DNA from: Haliea sp.
Lineage (GTDB): Bacteria > Pseudomonadota > Gammaproteobacteria > Pseudomonadales > Halieaceae
Length of the DNA stretch: 13,832 bases
Assembly: GCA_016704305.1 (NCBI GenBank)
Contig: JADJAL010000064.1
Coordinates: 1-13,832, forward strand
Direction: 5' to 3'
The notes beneath the pieces are model-generated. The model was not told where the DNA came from, ran no database searches, and saw only the letters and a list, made by a program, of their open reading frames with translations. The stretch's first letter is position 1. Every line of letters starts with the position of its first letter. Below, piece by piece: positions 7,494-13,832 of this stretch. The translations under genes were made by a program, and so were the position numbers.

Positions 7494-8976
7494 CTGAGGA
7501 AATTGCTCGCCTTTCTATGGCACAGGTTGACCGCCCTGCTCGGCACGCTGCTCCTGCTGGTCGTGTTGCCTCGCCGTTCATCGGCTATCGTGCGGCCACC
7601 AGCGAGCAGACCATGACGCGGCGAAGCTGGCGTCCAAGCGCGACTACCTGGGGCAAATCAACGAACACAAGGTTACCGTCGGGCGCGCCCCGAATATCGT
7701 GTTTATCCTCTACGACGACATGGGCTACGGCGACATCGGCGCGGGCGCGCAGGGCAGCGCGATGATCGCGACGCCGAACATCGATCAACTGGCGGCGGAT
7801 GGCGTGGTGCTCAGCGACTTCCACTCGCCCTCACCGGTGTGCACGCCGTCACGCGCCGGCTATCTGACGGGCCGCCTCGCACCACGTGCCGGCCTGCCCA
7901 ACCTGGTCTTCCCCACTGGCAGTCTCAAGGATGCCGCCTTTCATGCGGCCACCAATCCCACCGGTCATGTGCGCCTGCCCGCCGAGGAGATCACGCTGGC
8001 CGACCTGCTCAAGGCCGCCGGTTACGCCACCGGCATGGTGGGGAAATGGCATCTCGGCGACCACAGCCCGTCGCTGCCCAACGACATGGGCTTCGACAGC
8101 TATTTTGGCGCGCTGTACAGCAACGACATGGAACCGTTCGCGCTCTACGACAACCGCGAGATCGCCGTCCCGGCACCTGCCGAACAGGTCTACCTCACGC
8201 AGCAGTACACCGAGGCGGCGACCCGTTTCATCGAGGCGCACGCCGATGAACCTTTCTTCCTGTATTTTGCCCACAATTTCCCCCATGACCCGCTGTCGGT
8301 AAGGGCCGAGCGCAGCGGCCGGTCCAGGGCTGGCCTGTATGGCGATGTCATGGAGGAGATCGACGACAGTGTTGGCGCATTGGTCGCCGCGCTGCGGCGC
8401 ACCGGCACATTGGAGAACACGCTGATCATCATCACGTCGGACAACGGCCCCTGGTTTCTCGGCGACGCCGGCAACCAGCGCGGCCGCAAGGGCAATACGT
8501 TTGAGGGCGGCATGCGGGTGCCGTTCATCGCACACTGGCCGGCGCGCATCAGTCCCGGCAGGACCGAAGCTGCAATGGCCATGGGTATCGACCTGTTGCC
8601 GACGGTACTGGAGATATTGCAGTTGCCGCCGCCGGCGGATCGCGTGCTCGACGGGCGCAGCATCCTGACGGTGCTGACCGAGGGCGGTCCGTCACCCCAT
8701 GACTACCTTTTTACTACTACGACGGCGAATACCTGTTCGCAGTGCGCGACCAACAGTTCAGCAATTACCGCGGTCCGGCGGGAGTTTTGTACGGTACCGA
8801 CCAATTGCCAGTGGGTGTCAGCATGCCGAAGAAGGGAGTGGCTGTTCGACCTGGACGGCGACCCGCGCGAACCTATGACACTTCGGATCGAAATCCGGAT
8901 AAGCTGTTGCAGCTACGCACCGCCTTCGAGGTCCGGCAAAAAGGAGATGACGGAAAATTTAAGGGGCTGGAAGTAG
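7494..8976 (+). CDS. Type I (formylglycine) sulfatase, arylsulfatase-like, several frameshifts
   Basis: Hydrolyses a sulfate ester using a formylglycine made from the cysteine of CTPSRAGYLTGR (Cys codon 7840-7842), a full match to the sulfatase signature. The metal-site block is ILYDDMGYGDIG, then GKWHLGD and TSDNGPW follow in the usual order. The N terminus has a membrane or signal segment (LTALLGTLLLLVV) in a different frame, which joins the body through two indels near 7560 and 7612. This predicts an exported or anchored enzyme. The start is unclear: CTG 7494 and TTG 7503 both follow a GGAGAA site. The C terminus needs changes at a T run at 8708-8712, near 8835, near 8872 and at an A run at 8938-8942. 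The parts read YYYDGEYLFAVRDQQF, EWLFDLDGDPREP and DTSDRNPDKLLQLRTAFEV, the standard sulfatase tail. Followed 57 bases on by the methyltransferase gene. Confidence 0.9.
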
Positions 8977-9033
8977 CGGTCATCGCGCAACCCGGCCGGT
9001 TATACAACGCAGCGAAGAAGGAGTTCAAAAGAT

Positions 9034-9759
9034 ATGCAATTGTGGCGTTTCCTGCACCCGTCCGCCCTGGCGTTTACGCTCAGGACGACGTCACAAGCCC
9101 TTATCGACAGACTGAAGGGCGCGCCACCGAGGACCACGCAGGCAGCACAGTATGTGGCGAGGCACGCGCGTGCCGGCGACCCGGACGACGTGCTGCGCAC
9201 GCTGGATACATTTGCCCAGAACGAGCGCTGGCTGATGAGCCTCGGGCCATTGAAAGGCCCGTTGATCAAGGAGTTGGCGCAGCGGCTGCCAGCCAATGCC
9301 GCGTGCTGGAACTGGGCGCTTACTGCGGTTACTCATCCATCATGATCGCCAGCACACTCGGACGTGGCGCACGGATTACCTCGATCGAGATCAACAAGGA
9401 TGCGGTGGCGAGCTCGCGGGCAAATGTGGAAATGGCCGGTCTGTCAGACCAGATCACGTTTGTGCATGGGCCTTCCAGCAAAATGATCAGCACCCTGGAG
9501 GGCCGCTTTGACCTTGTGTTTCTCGATCACTGGAAGGACCTGTACACACCCGACCTGCAACTGATCGAGCAGTGTGGACTGGTGGGTCCAGGCAGCATCG
9601 TGGTGGCGGATAACGTGGGCAAAATCTTTGCGCCGGAACACTATCTCGACTACGTGCGCAACTGCGGTCATTACGACTGCGAACACCGCGAGCAACTATT
9701 GAATACACCAGCGTGCCAGACGCCGTGGAAATTTCGTCTATCGGCAGCAATCCGTCTAG
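9034..9759 (+). CDS. Catechol O-methyltransferase (COMT)-like protein, two frameshifts
   Basis: SAM-dependent O-methyltransferase, about 240 residues against 221 for soluble mammalian COMT. ATG 9034 has AAGGAG ten bases upstream. After a break near 9300 the SAM site reads VLELGAYCGYSS, with IEIN following. VFLDHWKDLYTPD holds the Mg-binding Asp and the catalytic Lys of COMT (Asp141 and Lys144 in the rat enzyme), and VVADNVG holds the Asp-Asn pair (169, 170). Restoring one G near 9701 gives EYTSVPDAVE, which supplies the equivalent of Glu199. All key residues are therefore kept. The end is uncertain: a TAG at 9757-9759 is plausible after one more indel; otherwise the frame runs to 9970. It lies close behind the sulfatase gene and is probably cotranscribed. 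The real substrate may be any catechol-type compound. Confidence 0.85.
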
Positions 9760-10459
9760 CGCGCTGCAAACACTGCCTTGCTGCGGTTATAGGTCGCTAT
9801 GGCGCTCACCACAACGTCTTCGTCGTACTCCCGCAGGCCACTCAACAACATGTGCTTTTTACCGCGACCGACGATTTCGCCACCCTCCTCCAGATGGAAC
9901 GCCAGTCCGACGCTGCCGCGCTTGCCGCCGATTTCCAGCTGGTTGGAGTCAGCCCGCACCGGATGGGTGATATCCAGTCGGTCCAGGTCGATGGTCATGC
10001 TTTCGTAAATCACCATGGGCCGCTCGGGATGAATCATAACCTGCTGCTCGGCGAGCAATGGCACCAGGATGTGGGGGAAGGTCTGGCCAGAAAATTCCAC
10101 GTAGCTCTGGGTGAGATTGCGGATCAACGAGTCCGCATGCGTCAGGTCGCCCGCGCGTTTGACCCGTAGATACTCGCGCCCGTTGGTATCGTTGATGTGC
10201 AACTCACCCGAGGGCTCCGGTAATACCAGTTCCACGCCAGCGGTTACCATGCCGGAAAAAATGAACTCCATGTGCTGGCTGATGCCGTATTTGGCAAGGA
10301 TGACGGCAAACAGCAGGTCGCCGGGGATGCAGAAACGCTTGGCATCCGCATCGTGCAGCGGGTTGAAGTCGTTCGCCATCTGCTTGGCGAAATTACTGCC
10401 TGCTCGCGCGTGAAACAGACGCGCCCGTTGGGCTCACTATAAAACTGGTCGATGATCAT
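9756..10459 (-). CDS. DUF3581 family protein, hotdog/MaoC-like, one frameshift
   Basis: About 234 residues. The start ATG at 10459 opens MIIDQFYSEPNGRVCFTREQ; one missing base near 10397 joins this to NFAKQMANDFNPLHDADAK and the rest. I recognise this as the DUF3581 family of Gammaproteobacteria, whose function is not known to me. DFNPLHDADAKRF followed by IPGDLLFAVIL resembles the hydratase-2 motif of MaoC-like hotdog enzymes (D-x-N-P-x-H), where the Asp and His are catalytic. That similarity suggests an acyl-CoA or acyl-carrier substrate but is only an inference. LVPLLAEQQVMI and VIYESMTIDLDRLD are highly typical of the family. The ribosome site is weak. Its stop codon TAG (9756-9758) abuts the convergent methyltransferase gene. 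Confidence 0.8.
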
Positions 10460-10620
10460 CGTGGAGTAGCTCGCCCGTCATTGCGGGATTTTTGTGGTGT
10501 TTGTGGTGTTTTGGTTGCTGGAGTGCCTTGCAGCGTGCAGTCCAGCAGGAATCCGGGGGTACGGACGCCCTCTGTTCACTCCAGGCCCGCTGGCGCGCAG
10601 CGGTTCATGGCATGTCCGGG
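10460..10620 (-). other. Leader region of the DUF3581 gene
   Basis: The 161 bases between the phosphopantetheinyl transferase stop and the DUF3581 start contain no convincing coding frame. They hold a 9-base tandem repeat (TTGTGGTGT at 10492-10500 and 10501-10509) and no clear -10 or -35 boxes on the minus strand. A four-pair CCCG/CGGG hairpin at about 10475-10488 is too weak to call a terminator. Confidence 0.35.
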
Positions 10621-11345
10621 TCACGCCCCGTCACACAGCTCAAGTAACTGCACCCTCATTAACAGCGGTGCGGTTGGCAGCCAACAGAGCGCGAGCCGGT
10701 ATTCCGGCTGCATGTGCAACAGGCAGTAGTGCGCGGTATATCGGTGTCGTCCGGCGTAGTCAGCGCACGGTCGCATCCGGATGCCGGATCACTGCCGAAC
10801 GCGACTGAAAACCGCGGGACCAAGACCCGACACCACGCCACCCTGGGGCCTTGACCGCGGACTCGCCGAGCGTCCACAGATCATAAAACCGATCGCGCTG
10901 CTGCCCGGGGCCACAGGACGCCAGTGCCGCAACCTCCTCGGCGCGAAAGAAACGGCGCGCCAGGTCATCACGTCGCGCGGTGGATTGCGCTGAGGATTTC
11001 ACTGCTCGATATCCACGCCTACCGGGACTCCTGCGGTGACCGCGCAGGCCAGCTAGTCGCCACTGGCTCCAGGTTAAAGTCCAGGGCGTGCCCGGGGTCC
11101 GTCAAATACGGCTTACCTTTTTCGCCACGACTGAATTCCCAGTTCAGCGGGCGCAACCCCTGGCATAGCGGGAGAGGACTTGGCGTTTGAATGTGTCGAA
11201 TGTCGCTAACCTGCTGCGCAAGCAGGGCTTTACAGCGACGCACGTCCTGCGCGCCAAGGCAAACCGTCCGGCGCGCCTCGACAATACGCTGAGTGGATCA
11301 GAAGCGCTGTATGGCGCTTACCGATACTTTGTCACGCACTCCCAA
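10621..11345 (-). CDS. Sfp/AcpT-type 4'-phosphopantetheinyl transferase, many frameshifts
   Basis: Transfers phosphopantetheine from CoA to a carrier-protein serine. Pieces in order on the minus strand: RRAGRFALAR and VRRCKALLAQQVSDI (N-terminal helices), FSRGEKGKPYLT and ALDFNL (substrate block), VTAGVPVGVDIE near 11006-11040 with the Mg-binding Asp and Glu, DDLARRFFRAEEVAALA, then FYDLWTLGESAVKA near 10850-10880, and a tail HYCLLHMQPEYRLALCWLP ending at TGA 10621. The family motif W-x-x-K-E-x-x-x-K is kept except that Gly replaces its first Lys. At least six indels are needed. Little room is left for the usual 40-50 N-terminal residues, because the preceding gene ends at 11298, so the start is unknown or the N terminus is shortened. 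It is last in the sulfotransferase operon. Confidence 0.75.
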
Positions 11346-12004
11346 ACAGGTTGTCGGGGTTCACCACAATGATAAAACACGGCGCAGCCTGTCTTGTGGG
11401 CTGTTAGTGGGGCCTGACCGCGTGCCACGCGTGATCAGTGCCTTGATCAGGCGCTGTAATTGCCGATGGATTTGCATTCCGTGATGCCATCGAATGCCCT
11501 CAAGCGCGGCGCGAGTTGTAACCAGCCGGCCGCCGTCATCCAGGATCAGGTCGCGCCACCCCAGGCTGGATCCCAGTCGTCCTGCGAATTGAAGTAAAAC
11601 AGGTGCGACCGGTGCTCGCGCCGCGAATCGCATGCGGCGACACGTCCGCCGCGCGGCGCGTGTGGTGCCAGTGGAAGCGAAACTCCACTTTCTTTGCCTA
11701 ACCAGGCGCTCTGATTTCCTTGCGGTAGGCTCGGAGCACAGTTCAGCGATGAACTCCTGCCACGGTTTTGGCACCGGCATATCCGGCGTGTATTCCAGCG
11801 GAGTAACGATCAGTGACGCCTGCCCGGCGCGGCGCTCTTCCCAAGGCGCTGGTCAAACATCTCCAAAAGGCAGCTGTTCGCGAGCAGGTCACGGAAGCCG
11901 GACTCCTTCAATACACCTTCATCGTTGTAGTAGGGGAACGGCCTGGTTGCCCGGAAATCCGGCAGGCTGAGACTGCGCAGTTTCTCGATATCCAGGTATT
12001 TCAT
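11298..12004 (-). CDS. 2OG-Fe(II) oxygenase, prolyl-hydroxylase-like, several frameshifts
   Basis: About 235 residues. ATG 12004 opens MKYLDIEKLRSLSLPDF, and its first bases overlap the glycosyltransferase stop (ATGA), indicating translational coupling. After frame changes the pieces read MPVPKPWQEFIAELCS, then a block near 11627-11640 reading SPH-x-DSRREH once one base is restored (the HxD metal pair), then HLFYFNSQDDWDPAWGG and LILDDGGRLV, then IGNYSALIK, and DHAWHAVRP near 11411-11440 with the distal metal His. The tail RRV..IVVNPDNLFG ends at TGA 11298-11300. The WDPAWGG and WHAV blocks are typical of the 2OG-Fe(II) oxygenase group that includes prolyl 4-hydroxylases. The substrate is unknown; the neighbours suggest a glycan or peptide tailored together with sulfation and glycosylation. 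At least five indels are needed. Confidence 0.75.
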
Positions 12005-12905
12005 ACAGCCCTCGCACGATCGGGCGTGCGATCAAGCACCGCCGAATGCATCGTGGCGCACGTGATTCTTCCAGGATCTCTTCGCGCACGAGCGCTTCAT
12101 TGACATATCGAGCTTCAGACACTCTTTCCAGCAGCCCAAAGAAAATCCTGCTGCGGGGTCCGGGTACTCCCGGTAGCAGCCCAACTGGCCGTATTCACCG
12201 AAAACACCTTTGCGCGCACGCGCGATTGGCCCGACGCCAACAGCGGCTTGTCCCGGAACTTGTCGGCTGGCGGAATCCACCGGCAGCCCGGTTTTCGAGG
12301 GCTGCGTCTTGCTTGGTGTTGTGCAGCAGGCGCGTATTGCCACCGAGGTGGTCGAAATCATTCCAGCAGTCGGGCAGGTAGCCGATAATGGCCGGTCTTC
12401 GCTCCCAGCACCATCCACTCCTTCGTAATCCTTTTCGTTGCGAAACAGCTGGTCGAATTCCTTTCTCGGCGTCCCGGGGTGCCGCAGGCGCGCAGTCCAG
12501 CAGCATCTCACTGGTGGCCACCCGGGCGCGCTTTGGTTTTCGGCGGAGCGATGACGCCCCATCACGGCGGTGGCCCTGCTTATCCATGGTCAGCAGTTCA
12601 TACACATCGCCCACTGCAAACTTGTCCGGGTCGGTGACGACGGCGCGACCTGCCAGTTCATCAGCCGCGGGCAGGAAACGCAGCGGCGTGAAGACTGCAA
12701 ATCGTCCATGATGCCAAACCTGGCTGGTGCCACCGCGCAGGAATGCCTGCCCCCCCTGGCCCGGCAGGCAGTAATCGCGGTGTGGATACCGAACTGCACA
12801 TCGAACTTGTCGGCGTTGGCCGAATTGCGCCGGAAGGAGTATTCGGCCACCAGCGCACCCGCCACTGCCGCTCATTGGTGTGAATAAAGACGCAGTTGCG
12901 CTCAC
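12001..12905 (-). CDS. Glycosyltransferase, GT8-like, heavily frameshifted
   Basis: About 300 residues if repaired. Pieces in order: ERNCVFIHTNERQ, GALVAEYSFRRNSANADKF, FDVQFGIHTRDY (after one indel), FTPLRFLP, then VVTDPDKFAVGDVYELL near 12605-12635, whose DPD resembles the DxD metal/sugar-nucleotide motif of GT8 enzymes. Later parts read MVLGAKTGHYR, LPDCWNDFDHLGGNTRLL, HNTKQ near 12310-12325, and KTGLPVDF, a GT8-like acceptor-side end. The C terminus becomes NHVRHDAF and AVLDRTPDRARAV and stops at TGA 12001-12003 overlapping the next start. A possible GTG start at 12905 follows a GGAAAGG site. Sugar donor and acceptor cannot be told. The ordered motifs in all three frames argue for one gene damaged by sequence errors. 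Confidence 0.65.
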
Positions 12906-12921
12906 CGAGAACCTTTCCGCC

Positions 12922-13816
12922 TCAGCGCTGGTGTAGCCAAATACCGGCAACAGTTTTGAATCTACCATGGCGCGCAGTTCCGCCACTTGATTGTCGTCAA
13001 AATAATCGCGGTAACCGCCGACCTTAGCCTTGCGCACTTGAAGGTATTGGGGTCCTTGACGTCCTTGGCCTGCACGCGACTGCGCTGCGCCAGAAATGGT
13101 TGTCCTGTTCTTTCTTGCGCAGGTTTTCCACCGAGAATTCGCTGTATCAGCAGGGACGCTCGTTGACCTCCATGCCCACGAGGAATGACGATGCTTGCCA
13201 TTTCCCCGTTCGGGGTGGGCGCGCAAATCCTCGTAGCGCACCACCAGCAGATTTTGATCTGCGGCAGTTCCCGCTGCCAGTTGTTGAGGAGAGTGATAAT
13301 GTGCGCCAGCCCCCGGTCCCGCGCTTTGGCAAAGTCGCGCTACGCGAGATATCCGCCTCGTGCGCCGGGTATTTGTTCATCGCCTTTTTCCGGTCGCATG
13401 CAGTACTTCCACTGGAAAAACTGGGGTTCCGCCACATCGATCGGATTGCACCAGCAGCACCGTGTTCTTGTGGTAGAAATCCTTCTTCGAGTCGACATTT
13501 TCTTTGAAAACGCGCAAGAAGTTATCGTGGGTAAAGAAGACTGGGTATCTGCTTGTTGAGGCGCGTAGTTGTCAAAGCCCATCAATATGTTGTCAGGCAA
13601 TTTATACATCAGCTGGGTAGCGCGAGATCATCACACGCACCCAGGTACGCCCGCTTTTGCCGTACCGAGGCAAAAATGTAGTCGCAGTGGTTGTACCTTC
13701 CAGAATTCTTCCTTGCCACGACGCCAACGCTGCAACTCAGCGTGGCTTGGCGCTGGTAAAAATACCGAAATCGCGCGTACCAACCATTTGATCAGCCGCT
13801 TGATAATCATATGCAT
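12922..13816 (-). CDS. Sulfotransferase (PAPS-dependent), heavily frameshifted
   Basis: Transfers sulfate from PAPS to an alcohol, phenol or sugar. ATG 13816 follows AGGGA with a seven-base spacer, and a second Met lies two codons on. The N terminus MHMIIKRLIKWLVRAISVF is a possible membrane anchor or basic helix. After one indel near 13690 the phosphosulfate loop reads IFASVR then KSGRTWVRVMISRY (near 13638-13665), the P-loop-like motif of sulfotransferases. FFTHDNFLRVFKENVDSKK follows, and NPIDVA then QFFQWKY near 13420-13450 is the 3'-phosphate site (RNP lost its Arg to a two-base gap). LVVRYEDLRAHPE, NTFKVRKAKVGGYRDYF and LLPVFGYTSA are the usual C-terminal blocks. It probably ends at TGA 12922-12924. 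About 298 residues; at least eight indels. Confidence 0.8.
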
Positions 13817-13832
13817 GTGGAATTCCCTGATC

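Noticed and set aside
7849..8535. 228-residue minus-strand frame inside the sulfatase
   Set aside because: Fully antisense to the conserved sulfatase core, with no recognisable domain.
9760..9790. Possible terminator between the convergent methyltransferase and DUF3581 genes
   Set aside because: Only a short GCAA/TTGC pairing without a T run; it lies within or next to coding sequence.
8742..10169. A single 475-residue fusion of sulfatase tail and methyltransferase
   Set aside because: The long frame arises because indels happen to keep one frame open. The methyltransferase has its own AAGGAG and ATG at 9034, and the sulfatase tail ends at 8976.
10475..10495. Possible terminator: CCCG/CGGG hairpin followed by T5
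   Set aside because: The stem has only four pairs, and on the plus strand it does not follow a plus-strand gene.

Overview
The window looks like chromosomal DNA of a GC-rich gammaproteobacterium, probably a marine or environmental heterotroph. This rests on the DUF3581-type gene (a gammaproteobacterial family) and on the mix of acyl-CoA dehydrogenase, SDR, MFS, PhyH and GMC genes typical of lipid, terpenoid or sterol degraders. No rRNA, tRNA, CRISPR array, insertion sequence or phage gene was seen.

The main caveat is that most reading frames are broken by single-base indels, often in homopolymers, and one is broken by an in-frame stop. The protein motifs continue cleanly in another frame after each break. 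The density rises from almost none at 1-3 kb to roughly one per 100 bases beyond 10.6 kb. I read this as low-coverage or uncorrected sequence, not mass pseudogenisation, and I annotate the reconstructed genes.

Layout, left to right. (1) Minus strand: a Tat-signal GMC flavoenzyme resembling cholesterol oxidase (767-2296), followed 13 bases later by a TauD/TfdA-type 2-oxoglutarate dioxygenase that runs off the left edge. (2) Plus strand: an acyl-CoA dehydrogenase with a clear sigma-70 promoter, then an MFS transporter. (3) Minus strand: SDR, SRPBCC/START-like protein and PhyH dioxygenase, closely spaced and likely an operon, converging on the MFS gene. (4) Plus strand: a type I sulfatase with a formylglycine motif, then a catechol O-methyltransferase homologue. 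(5) Minus strand: a DUF3581 hotdog-like protein converging on the methyltransferase gene. (6) Minus strand, from the right edge inwards: sulfotransferase, GT8-like glycosyltransferase, 2OG-Fe(II) oxygenase and Sfp-type phosphopantetheinyl transferase, tightly packed and partly translationally coupled.

How they may work together (inference): groups 1-3 look like uptake and oxidative breakdown of a hydrophobic, possibly cyclic or sterol-like, carbon source, using oxidase, dioxygenases, SDR and acyl-CoA dehydrogenase. Group 4 would remove sulfate from an aryl or alcohol sulfate and cap a catechol by methylation. Group 6 looks like tailoring of a glycan or small molecule by sulfation, glycosylation and hydroxylation, with a carrier-protein activating enzyme as the last gene. 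Three different Fe(II)/2OG dioxygenase families and both a sulfatase and a sulfotransferase lie within 14 kb.
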